From a bacterium (lineage in GTDB: Bacteria; UBP15; UBA6099; DSWB01), in NCBI GenBank assembly GCA_020061125.1, contig JAGUYV010000359.1, positions 1 to 11,973 on the forward strand: 11,973 nt of DNA. The letters run 5' to 3'. The notes beneath the pieces are model-generated. The model had not been told where the DNA came from, did no database searches, and worked only from the letters and a program-made list of their open reading frames with translations. Below, one piece after another: positions 1 through 6,185 of the stretch. The translations under genes and the position numbers were made by a program. Position 1 is the stretch's first letter; each line of letters starts with the position of its first letter.

Positions 1-15
1 ACGCTCTTCCGATCT
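1..15 (+). other. Illumina adapter remnant at contig edge
   Basis: The first 15 bases, ACGCTCTTCCGATCT, are identical to the 3' end of the Illumina TruSeq read-1 adapter and lie exactly at the sequence end. Genomic sequence therefore starts at about base 16. The open frame of the neighbouring minus-strand gene runs through these bases by chance, so residues encoded there are not real. Confidence 0.95.
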
Positions 16-584
16 GTGCGGCTGCACAGGGTGGGCGCGGGTTTCGCGGCCACCGCGCGGCTGGTGTCGCGGCCCTGTTCCATGATCGAGAGCGGCGCGT
101 CAAGCGTGTTGCCGCTGGTGGTGGGTTCCCCGGTGCGGAAGGTGGCGCGGGGCACGCTGAAGGCTCCGGTCACGCCGCCCTGCGTGGCGTTGGCGCCGAA
201 GCTGTTGATGGTCGTGGTTTGCACGGTCGTGGCGCCGTTGGCGTCCGTGGCGCGCACCGCGACATCATAGGACCCGGCCGCGGCCGCGGTCAGGGTGTAC
301 TGGGTGTCGGATACCCTCGTGAGGGTTCCGCCGCTGGTGGTCCACACATAGGTGATCGCATCGCCGTTGGCGTCGGTCGCGGTCGCGGTGATGGTGGCGG
401 AGTCCGCGCCGTCGGACAGGATCACGGCCTTGCTGGCGGCCAGGCTCACCGCGGGCGGCTGATTGCCAAGGCTCGAGGCGGTGATGCCGCCGCCGCTGCG
501 TCCTCCGCATCCGGCAATCGCGCCCAGAATCACGAGCAGGCACAGCAGCCCCGAAACAATTCTTTGTTGGTTGAACGATTTCAT
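16..584 (-). CDS. Ig/PKD-like domain lipoprotein (C-terminus missing)
   Basis: This partial gene encodes about 189 residues before it meets the contig edge. The N-terminus is a lipoprotein signal: a short polar start, a hydrophobic stretch at residues 9-24 and a lipobox ending A-G-C with Cys26 as the probable lipidated residue, followed by a Gly/Ser-rich linker. Residues 41-125 resemble a PKD/cadherin-like Ig domain: NQPP at the start, the TDANGDAITYVW signature, then GSYDVAVRATDANG. Such domains usually mediate surface or periplasmic protein or sugar contacts. Nothing recognisable follows residue 130. The start is ATG at 584 with an AGGGAGAG Shine-Dalgarno 12 nt upstream. It lies 22 nt behind the beta-barrel-like gene on the same strand, so the two are probably co-transcribed and both cell-envelope exposed. 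Lipoprotein assignment is firm; the function is unknown. Confidence 0.8.
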
Positions 585-606
585 CACTTTGAATGGCTCT
601 CCCTTC

Positions 607-1134
607 TCACAGGTTCCACTGCAGCATCGCGGTCACGGCGTTTCCGAAGCGCACCTGGTTCTTTTTCACAGGCGATGCGCTCTGGAGCCGCACGGTCCAG
701 CGATCCGACAGATCGTATTCAAGCGCGCTCATGGGAACGAGCTTGGTCATTTCGCCGCCGACGCCGAAATCCATCTGGTGCAGCGAAAAGCCCAGCCCGG
801 CGCGCAGTGTCTGCCGGTCGTTCACCGGCATCATATAGCCGAGGTTCACTATGGTGTGATCCACATCCGCGCCCGCAAGCGCGCCCGTGGATATGTTCAC
901 TTCCGTCTGGGCGTACATCATATCCAGAAACACAATGTCCTTGTCCATCTGGAACTTGTATCCAAGGGACACGGCCCAGCCCGCGTCCAGGTCCCCCTCG
1001 TTCGGGAGAACGGCCCCTGCGCCCACGGACCACTGCGACTGACCCGCGGAAGCCTGCTCCGCCGCGCGCGCCTGCATGGGCGCCAGGACCGCAGCGGCAA
1101 GCATCATGCACACAACCAGCCTTGCGACCTTCAT
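607..1134 (-). CDS. Secreted outer-membrane beta-barrel-like protein
   Basis: A 175-residue protein with a classical signal peptide (residues 1-24, MKVAR then a hydrophobic core, ending ARA before AEQAS). The mature part alternates polar and hydrophobic residues in segments such as WSVGAGAVLP, GWAVSLGYKF, IVNLGYMMPV and RAGLGFSLH, separated by turns with D, N and G. That is the pattern of a small transmembrane beta-barrel of the OmpW or OprG size class, but no family signature is decisive. I chose the ATG at 1134 over an upstream in-frame start (1182) because AGGGAGG sits 7 nt before it and it begins the signal peptide directly. It is first in a probable operon with the lipoprotein at 584. 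The C-terminus ends QWNL, not the usual aromatic last residue, so barrel insertion is inferred. Confidence 0.75.
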   Translation of the reverse strand: MKVARLVVCMMLAAAVLAPMQARAAEQASAGQSQWSVGAGAVLPNEGDLDAGWAVSLGYKFQMDKDIVFLDMMYAQTEVNISTGALAGADVDHTIVNLGYMMPVNDRQTLRAGLGFSLHQMDFGVGGEMTKLVPMSALEYDLSDRWTVRLQSASPVKKNQVRFGNAVTAMLQWNL

Positions 1135-1488
1135 TTTATTGCCTCCCTTGAGATGTTTTGAATTGTTTTTTTCGCTCTTCAATATGGTAAATTCCCTGCG
1201 GGAAACAGTTGTTCGTTGTGAAGGGGATTCTGTTGTTTGCGCACCCTTGTGCGCCCTCTGGCCTGTGCTTTTACCACAAGTTTGTCAAGCCAATTAAAGA
1301 AAGTTTAGGGGGATCCGTTCAAATATCAATGGAATTGCTTGACATTTATTCCACAATCAGCGGCGGCGCAGCCGCGCGCCCATTTCCGCGCGCTCATGGC
1401 GCATTTTGCCGGGAATATGTTACAATGTTGGCGCGGCGCAAGAATTGCGTTCGGGCAATGTGAGGCGCCGCGGAGGAGGGAAACCCCA
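1135..1488. other. Divergent intergenic region with short inverted repeats
   Basis: This 354-bp gap separates the divergent barrel gene (minus) and epimerase gene (plus). It is AT-richer than its surroundings and holds no convincing gene. Two small palindromes stand out: TTCCC-TGC-GGGAA at 1192-1204 and GCGCAC-CCTT-GTGCGC at 1239-1254, both in the leader side of the minus-strand operon. Isolated TTGACA hexamers occur at 1339 (plus) and at 1288-1283 (minus), neither with a properly spaced -10. The palindromes may be operators, but nothing proves it. Confidence 0.5.
1418..1426 (+). promoter_or_regulatory. Candidate extended -10 promoter for the epimerase gene
   Basis: TGTTACAAT matches an extended -10 element (TGn followed by TACAAT, 5/6 to TATAAT). 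It lies 62 nt upstream of the ATG at 1489. No good -35 is present at 17 bp, which extended -10 promoters can tolerate. Assigned from sequence only. Confidence 0.45.
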
Positions 1489-2490
1489 ATGGCGCTGCAC
1501 CTGGTCACCGGCGGAGCCGGGTTCGTGGGCAGCATTCTGGCGCGCCGCCTGCTCGAACAGGGCGAAGATGTGCGCGTGTTCGACATGGTGCACTCGGACC
1601 GCGTGCCCGAGGGCGTGCAGATGTACGCCGGGGACATGCGCGACCGCCGCGCCGTGCGCCACGCCTGCCGCGGCGTGGATGTGGTCTACCACCTCGCCTT
1701 CATCCAGGCCTCCTCCAAAAATGTCCGCGCCAAGCGCTGGAACATCAACTTCAAAGGCACCAAGCACTTCATCGAATACTCGCAGGACGCCGGCGTCAAG
1801 CGCTTCGTGCTCGTCAGCAGCATGGATGTGTACAGCCCACGGCCCCCGTGCCCGTGCACCGAACTCGCCAGCACCGATCACCCCTACGGCTGGTACGGCC
1901 GCCACAAAGCCGCGGTCGAGCGCCTCGCCATGGAATACCACGAAATGTCCGGCTTCCCCGTGGTCACCCTCCGCTTCCCCACCATCTGCGGACCCGGCTA
2001 CTACGCCCGCAAGTCCCTGCTCGATCTCATGGACTGGATCGCGCGCGGCCGGCCCCTCATCTGGATTGACGGACCCGACATCCGGTGCGACTTTGTGCAC
2101 ATTGACGATGTGATCCAGGGCCTGCTTCTGGCCGGCAGAGCGCCGGACAAGGCCGGCGGCCAGGTGTTCAATGTGTCCTGCTCCGAACCCGCCACGCCCG
2201 TGGCCCTCATGAAAGCCTGCCTGCACCACCTCGGGCGCCGCATGCCCATCATCCGCGTGCCGCGCGAACCCGGCATCGCGCTCGCAAGGCTCATGACCCG
2301 CACCAACATCCTCGACTTCCCCCCCGAGCAGCTCGACTACCTGTTCTACGACAACTTCTACTCCTCGGACAAAGCCCGCAAGACCCTGGGCTACGAACCC
2401 CGGTTCACCGCCGAGGAAGCCGTCATCGAGCTGTTCCGCAGCTACCTGCCCCAGAGAACGAGCATCAGAGCCAAAGCCAAGAATTACTGA
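1489..2490 (+). CDS. NAD-dependent epimerase/dehydratase (extended SDR family)
   Basis: A 333-residue Rossmann-fold enzyme acting in the cytoplasm on a nucleotide sugar, sterol-like or related hydroxyl/keto substrate. The NAD-binding glycine motif TGGAGFVG is at residues 7-14, and Asp32 ends the second strand, which favours NAD over NADP. The catalytic set is visible: Ser110/Ser111 in VLVSSMDVY and the YxxxK pair Tyr136/Lys140 in YGRHK. The HIDDV motif at 204-208 is typical of extended SDRs. Length fits the family (about 310-350). The substrate-binding half is not diagnostic; it could be a UDP-sugar epimerase, dTDP-sugar dehydratase or 3-beta-HSD-like dehydrogenase. Start: ATG at 1489 with GGAGGAGGG 8 nt upstream; the 50-codon upstream extension of the frame (to 1339) has no glycine-motif homology and overlaps the promoter. 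It is monocistronic, facing the flagellin gene tail-to-tail. Confidence 0.88.
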   Translation: MALHLVTGGAGFVGSILARRLLEQGEDVRVFDMVHSDRVPEGVQMYAGDMRDRRAVRHACRGVDVVYHLAFIQASSKNVRAKRWNINFKGTKHFIEYSQDAGVKRFVLVSSMDVYSPRPPCPCTELASTDHPYGWYGRHKAAVERLAMEYHEMSGFPVVTLRFPTICGPGYYARKSLLDLMDWIARGRPLIWIDGPDIRCDFVHIDDVIQGLLLAGRAPDKAGGQVFNVSCSEPATPVALMKACLHHLGRRMPIIRVPREPGIALARLMTRTNILDFPPEQLDYLFYDNFYSSDKARKTLGYEPRFTAEEAVIELFRSYLPQRTSIRAKAKNY

Positions 2491-2556
2491 TCGCCCGCCG
2501 GTTGCCGGAAAAGGACACCGCGGAGAGGTGAAGCGGGATCCGGCGATCCGGGATTC

Positions 2557-2718
2557 GGGGACTCAAAGCCAGGTAAATTAAAATCAAGGCGGCGGCATTC
2601 GGCGATGCCGCCCTACATGTTTTGAATCTCACAGAAACAAAATCGCCTTGCCTCCGTGTTCTCTGTGCCTCTGTGGTCTCCGTGGTAATCTTTGCTTTTG
2701 CTTTTGTCTTCGCCTTTG
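2557..2718 (+). repeat. Composite dispersed repeat, copy A
   Basis: Order of modules: GGGGACTCAAA (2557-2567); a spacer; a 31-bp block at 2588-2618 that is identical in copies B and C and contains the hairpin GGCGGCAT-N6-ATGCCGCC followed by CTACAT; a linker with TCACAGAAACAAAATCGCC; degenerate TCCGTG/CTGTGG-type repeats; CCGTGGTAATC; and a pyrimidine-rich tail of TTTTGC/TTTGC units. This copy lacks the GCGCGGC palindrome module seen in B and C. No coding capacity and no transposase. Confidence 0.85.
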
Positions 2719-2728
2719 CGCCAGGCGC

Positions 2729-2765
2729 AAAAAATAAACCCCCGGCAGGGGTTGCCTGCCGGGGG
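2729..2765 (-). terminator. Intrinsic terminator of the flagellin gene
   Basis: A perfect 11-bp stem, CCCCCGGCAGG (2739-2749) paired with CCTGCCGGGGG (2755-2765), encloses a 5-nt loop. Read on the minus strand it is followed immediately by TTTATTTTTT (2738-2729), a classic U-tract. It is about 107 nt past the flagellin stop. The plus side has no T-run, so it acts for the minus strand. An adjacent perfect palindrome TTTGCGCC-A-GGCGCAAA lies at 2715-2731. Confidence 0.88.
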
Positions 2766-2872
2766 AGTATTGCTTAGCCGTTTATTGCGAACCGTTGCCG
2801 GAATTCGCGTCTCCTCCGCGTGCTGTCATGACTTGTGGAGCGATACCGGGGCCGCCGCGTGGCGGGCCGGGA

Positions 2873-4492
2873 TCACACCAGCAGTGCGTTGTCCTGTCCC
2901 ACACCCTGTTCGGAAATGAGGTTCAGGACCGCGCTGGGGGTGGCGTTGGCGTGCAATCCTGCGGCCACTGCCGTGTTTAAGATGATCTGCTGTTTGGTCA
3001 TGCCAGTCGCGGTTTCCGCGATGTCCGTATCCGCAATTTTCGACTTGGCGGCCGTGGTGTTGATGCGCTCGGCCGTGAGATCGTTGATGACGGCTTCGAT
3101 ACGGTGCATGTACGCGCCGGTTGTGGCGCGCTCCTGCGCGATGTACTCGATGCCCGCATCCACTGTGCTGATGGCGTTCTGCGCGGCGCTGACCGAGGTC
3201 AGGCTCACGCCCGAGAGCTTGGTGGTGCGCGCCGTGATGGTGCGGAACTCGAATGCGGCCCGGTCCTCGGACAGGTTGTCCGGCCCGACCTGGAAACTCC
3301 ATTCGTAGTCGCCGCCATAGGCGCTAAGCGCAGATGTCACCTGGTTGACCCATGTTGTTGCGGGAACAACGAGGTCAAACGGCGCCGGTGTGGGATTGTA
3401 ATACGGATCCAAATCAAAGGACCCGCCGTTGGCAATCGCCTCATAGTCACTGTCTCTCAAATAAAAGGGATTGCCCAGGTTTTCATCCACATTCCCGGCA
3501 TACATGCATGTAATGCCGCTGGCGTTCAAGGCAGATAGAACCTGATTCTCAAGCGAAGCGTCCACATCCACAGGATTTCCGCTGCCTGTGGAACCCTGAT
3601 CATCGCTGTCAGCGTCAGTAATCAGAATTATGACCTTCTGGGCGTCGGTGCGGAATGTGAATGCATCACCTGGCGTTCCGGCAGTATATCTTTCTGTAGC
3701 TTCAACAACTGCGTCCATGCCGCGCTCCGTGCCTCCTGCAGTCGTAAGTGCGTCTACGCCCTGTCCGCCGGACGTGAACGACACCGCATCACTGTAGAAT
3801 GTGAAGTCCCCTTGCGTTATGGCTCGGTCCGCTGCGTTGCCATAGTTGCCCAGAGTGACTGAACCAGCAGCAACAGGAGGCGCGCCAAGACTTGTGCCAT
3901 TGAAACCCACTGCGGACATGCGAAGATCAAATCCCTTGGCCTTAAATTGTGTGAACATGGTGTTCGCGGCATTGGATATGGCTGTAATATATGACCCCAT
4001 ACTCCCGGTCCTGTCAAACACCCATACCACATCCAACTCTCCTGGACCGAACAGGTATTGCGTTCCGCCTGTGCCGCCTGAATCCACGGAACCGTTCATG
4101 GACGAGTATTTGCCGACTTTGTCTATCTCGGCAATAAGCGCTTGCGCTTCGTCGTTCATCTTCTGACGGTCCGAGTCTGTAAGCGTGGCTTCGTTGGCTG
4201 CCCTGACGGAGAGTTCCTTGAGGCGCATGGCCATCTTGAGCTGTTCTTCCATGAGCCGGTCGCGGCCTTCCATCCAGATGAGCGCTTCCTGCGCGTTTTC
4301 GATGGCGACATCTATCCCGCGGTAGTGGGCGCGCATGCTTTCGGAGATGGCCAGGCCCGCGGGGTCGTCGGCGCCGCGGTTGATGCGCATGCCCGAGCTT
4401 AACCGCTCCATGGTTGTTTTCAGGTCGCGGTTAACCCAGAACTGGTTGGCCAGGTTCTTCATTGCGTCTACATTTGTCTGTACGCTAAACAA
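2873..4492 (-). CDS. Flagellin with an inserted von Willebrand factor A domain
   Basis: A 539-residue filament protein. Residues 1-135 are a clear flagellin N-terminal D0/D1 region (ERLSSGMRINRGADDPAGLA, then ESMRAHYRGI, LKELSVRAAN). Residues 396-525 are the C-terminal region (FQVGPDN, IAQERATTGAYMHRIEAVIN, MTKQQIILNTAVAAGLHANA), plus a 14-residue extra tail. In place of the usual hypervariable domain, residues about 152-385 form a vWA domain: a hydrophobic strand into the MIDAS motif DRTGS (Asp160, Thr162, Ser164), GGTERGMDAV (Thr255) and VIILITDAD (Asp293). All metal-site positions are present. The start is TTG at 4492: AAGGGGGTGAT precedes it and flagellin homology begins there. Hand-counted GC in three 60-nt vWA blocks is about 49%, against 62% in two flagellin-arm blocks, suggesting separate origin of the insert. 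No other flagellar gene is nearby. The flagellin call is firm; ligand binding by the vWA part is inferred. Confidence 0.93.
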   Translation of the reverse strand: MFSVQTNVDAMKNLANQFWVNRDLKTTMERLSSGMRINRGADDPAGLAISESMRAHYRGIDVAIENAQEALIWMEGRDRLMEEQLKMAMRLKELSVRAANEATLTDSDRQKMNDEAQALIAEIDKVGKYSSMNGSVDSGGTGGTQYLFGPGELDVVWVFDRTGSMGSYITAISNAANTMFTQFKAKGFDLRMSAVGFNGTSLGAPPVAAGSVTLGNYGNAADRAITQGDFTFYSDAVSFTSGGQGVDALTTAGGTERGMDAVVEATERYTAGTPGDAFTFRTDAQKVIILITDADSDDQGSTGSGNPVDVDASLENQVLSALNASGITCMYAGNVDENLGNPFYLRDSDYEAIANGGSFDLDPYYNPTPAPFDLVVPATTWVNQVTSALSAYGGDYEWSFQVGPDNLSEDRAAFEFRTITARTTKLSGVSLTSVSAAQNAISTVDAGIEYIAQERATTGAYMHRIEAVINDLTAERINTTAAKSKIADTDIAETATGMTKQQIILNTAVAAGLHANATPSAVLNLISEQGVGQDNALLV

Positions 4493-4536
4493 CAGTCATC
4501 ACCCCCTTTCTTTAGCAGAGTCATTGACATGGTCCT

Positions 4537-4545
4537 TCTATAACA
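4537..4545 (-). promoter_or_regulatory. Weak candidate extended -10 upstream of flagellin
   Basis: On the minus strand TGTTATAGA resembles an extended -10 (TGn then TATAGA), about 45 nt before the TTG start. There is no matching -35. I searched this leader for sigma-28 (TAAA, then GCCGATAA) and sigma-54 (TGGCAC, then TTGC) patterns and found neither. A 10-bp palindrome GTGCGCGCAC lies further upstream at 4594-4603. Confidence 0.3.
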
Positions 4546-4795
4546 GGGTCCGGCGTGACGCCTCCATTGGCTCAATACGCCCGATGCACATCCGTGCGCG
4601 CACACGCAGCTGCGCATTGTTGCGTCAGCGGCGCGCGGGTGCCACCTCCGTGTGTCCAGACGGGCGCGCTGCTCCTTCAGCGCACCGGACCTGCTTCTAT
4701 TCTGTTTTCCCGTGCGCCCGGCGGGGCCGGCCGGGACGCTGTTTCCTCATGCGATCATCCTTTCATGAGTCATGGAATCAGTGATTCGGGGTTCC

Positions 4796-5090
4796 GGGGA
4801 TTCAAATCCCATGCGCAAAACCCGTGCGCGGAACCTCGAAAATGGTTTTCATGCGCGGCGCATAGCCGCGCGCTCTGTGTTCCTTTATGGCCTCCGTGGC
4901 AATCCTTGCATTTATGTTGTTCTTGCACACCGTTCAACGGTGCGCCATGCGGCGGCGGCATTCGGCGATGCCGCCCTACATTCTTCAAAGTTCATAGAAA
5001 CAAAAGCGGTTTCCCCGCTGTGTTCTCTGTGCGCGTCCGTGCCCTCCGTGGCAATCCTTGTCTCTGTTATTTTGCTTTCCCTTCGCGTCC
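4796..5090 (+). repeat. Composite dispersed repeat, copy B (longest, internally duplicated)
   Basis: Modules in order: GGGGATTCAAA (4796-4806); GGTTTTCATGCGCGGCGCAT with the palindrome GCGCGGC-gcata-GCCGCGC (4853-4871), shared with copy C; a first CCGTGGCAATCCTTG unit ending near 4910; the 31-bp hairpin block at 4951-4981, identical to A and C; TCATAGAAACAAAAGCGGTT; degenerate TCCGTG repeats; a second CCGTGGCAATCCTTG unit near 5046-5060; and a T/C-rich tail. The CCGTGG unit therefore occurs twice. Confidence 0.82.
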
Positions 5091-5182
5091 TCCGCGAACC
5101 CTTGCGCTCTCTGCGTCAATCATTTCATGCACACCGCGGTAACGCGCCTTCATGCCACGGGTACGCAAAAACGCGATGACCC

Positions 5183-5197
5183 CAGCGGCCGCCGCTG
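5183..5197 (-). terminator. Possible weak terminator or palindrome after merR
   Basis: CAGCGGC-C-GCCGCTG is a perfect 7-bp inverted repeat 44 nt past the MerR-like stop. On the minus strand a run of five T appears only about 11 nt later, too far for a standard intrinsic terminator. A single-base loop would also have to open. It may equally be a protein-binding palindrome. Confidence 0.25.
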
Positions 5198-5240
5198 TTA
5201 TTCTTATGCCGTTTTCACCCGCCCAGGAGACGGCCGCGGT

Positions 5241-5501
5241 TCAGAACCCGGATGCGGTGCGCAGGTACATCTGGCGGCGCGCGCCAGCGATGGTGAACAG
5301 CTCGATCGTGAGCAGTTCCTTGATCTTGCGCAGCACCGCGATGTCCGCCTCGGTGTACACCCGGTTCTTACGGCTCACGCGCCGGGGCTTGATGAAATCC
5401 TTGAATTCCTTCTCCCAGTAGCGAAGGGTGTGGGATTCCACATCCAGCATCCTGCTGACTTCGCCGATGGAGAACATCTGCTGTTCCATGACCATTGCCA
5501 T
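5241..5501 (-). CDS. Minimal MerR-type DNA-binding transcriptional regulator
   Basis: An 86-residue protein made almost entirely of a MerR winged-helix DNA-binding domain. The helix-turn-helix is MFSIGEVSRMLDVESHTLRYW (about residues 9-29 of 86, given with its wing YWEKEF next), followed by the RVYTEADI wing and helix and the IKELLTIELFTIAGARRQM segment. The usual C-terminal effector-binding part is absent, and there are no metal-binding cysteines, so it is a stand-alone DNA-binding unit. I chose the ATG at 5501 because AAAGGAGGT lies 6 nt upstream; two further in-frame ATGs follow at once. An upstream extension to 5624 is not supported. It is monocistronic between two long repeat-bearing non-coding regions. 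MerR proteins normally bind palindromes in long-spacer promoters; its targets cannot be read here. Confidence 0.85.
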   Translation of the reverse strand: MAMVMEQQMFSIGEVSRMLDVESHTLRYWEKEFKDFIKPRRVSRKNRVYTEADIAVLRKIKELLTIELFTIAGARRQMYLRTASGF

Positions 5502-5672
5502 GACCAGACCTCCTTTTCCGCCATGCGCTGCAATGTGCGTCAACTCGCCCCGCCCTCTATGGCGGGTTGCCTGCATGCCTCGGTTTTTTCTGTTCCAAAC
5601 AAAAACCGCCCCCTGGCGCGGCATGTTATGCCGGCTTCCGGTAGCGGTCGGTTGCGTGCGGGACTGCGGGAA

Positions 5673-5801
5673 ATGGGATTCCCGGCGGTTTGCCCCGGGA
5701 TTTCGCCCTGCGAATACGCATGCCCTGCATCCTCCGTGATGACGGGATTCGACATCCTTGTCGGTTCATGGAAACGCCCGGCGGCCCGCCGGGAATCCCA
5801 T
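5673..5801. repeat. Spaced 16-bp perfect inverted repeat
   Basis: ATGGGATTCCCGGCGG at 5673-5688 is the exact reverse complement of CCGCCGGGAATCCCAT at 5786-5801; the arms enclose 97 bp. Outside the arms the similarity continues weakly (GCGGGA on both sides). The interior has no open frame. It could be a small mobile element remnant or a large RNA hairpin. Confidence 0.7.
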
Positions 5802-5944
5802 GAAATCCCGCGTCCTTGCCAGTATTATCGGCATGGCGCATCGCGATCTTGATAGCTGCGGCAAAAAAAACGGATCGTTGGGCGCGTTTTTATTTGAAGT
5901 GATTTATCGGATGACAGGAAGTCGGCAAAAACAGCACCCGGCGA

Positions 5945-6185
5945 AAAACAAGGGCAAAGGTGAAAAAATTTAAGGCAAAGGCAAAGACAATGATTACCAC
6001 GGAGGGCACGGAGATGCACGGAGGACACGGAGAAAACCGCTTTTGTTTCTATGATATTTTCAATTATGTAGGGCGGCATCGCCGAATGCCGCCGCCGCAA
6101 GGCGCATGGAGTGCGCGGCCATGCGCCGCGCCTGAAAACAATTTCGTATTCCCCACATGCTTTAAGGTTTTGGTTTTGAACCCCC
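5945..6185 (-). repeat. Composite dispersed repeat, copy C (inverted orientation)
   Basis: Read on the minus strand, modules appear in the same order as copy B: GGGGGTTCAAA (6185-6175); GTTTTCAGGCGCGGCGCATG with palindrome GCGCGGC-n5-GCCGCGC (6131-6113); the 31-bp hairpin block at 6096-6066, identical to A and B; TCATAGAAACAAAAGCGGTT; degenerate TCCGTG repeats; CCGTGGTAATCATTG; and a tail of CTTTGCC units ending near 5945. It begins 12 nt past the hydrolase stop codon. Confidence 0.85.

Larger units (their letters stand above)
2491..2872. other. Convergent intergenic region, mostly repeat copy A and terminator
   Basis: No gene is supported in this 382-bp gap between two converging genes. It contains dispersed repeat copy A (2557-2718) and the intrinsic terminator of the flagellin gene (2729-2765). 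The stretch 2536-2560 also holds a small inverted repeat, GGATC-CGGC-GATCC. Sequence 2766-2872 is the 3' untranslated part of the flagellin transcript and shows nothing further. Confidence 0.6.
4546..5240. other. Long non-coding region upstream of flagellin, holding repeat copy B
   Basis: No real gene is supported in this roughly 700-bp stretch. Open frames crossing it run through repeat DNA and lack both ribosome binding sites and homology. It contains dispersed repeat copy B (4796-5090), a further tail of CTTCGCGTCC/TCCGCGAACCC/CTTGCGCTCTC-type degenerate units to about 5120, and a palindrome near the merR stop (5183-5197). Confidence 0.6.

Noticed and set aside
219-1151. 310-codon plus-strand open frame
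   Set aside because: It is antisense to two genes with signal peptides and good ribosome binding sites and has low-complexity Gly/Arg/Pro composition.
1270-1300. Sigma-54 promoter on the minus strand upstream of the barrel gene (TGGCTTG region)
   Set aside because: The -24-like TGGC and the TTG are misspaced by two bases, and the invariant GC is absent.
2873-4492. Flagellin-vWA as an assembly chimera or frameshift product
   Set aside because: One uninterrupted frame, insertion at a structurally sensible loop, full metal-site motifs and a matching terminator make an artefact unlikely, though read mapping was not possible.
4791-4810. tRNA T-arm-like sequence GGGGATTCAAATCCC at the start of repeat B
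   Set aside because: No acceptor, D or anticodon arms can be fitted around it, and copies A and C lack the pairing 3' half.
5018-5065. CRISPR-like array in the TCCGTG-type repeats
   Set aside because: Units are short, degenerate and without uniform spacers, and no cas gene is present.
4555-5142. 195-codon plus-strand open frame between merR and flagellin
   Set aside because: It runs through repeat B, has no ribosome binding site and its translation reflects the repeat units.
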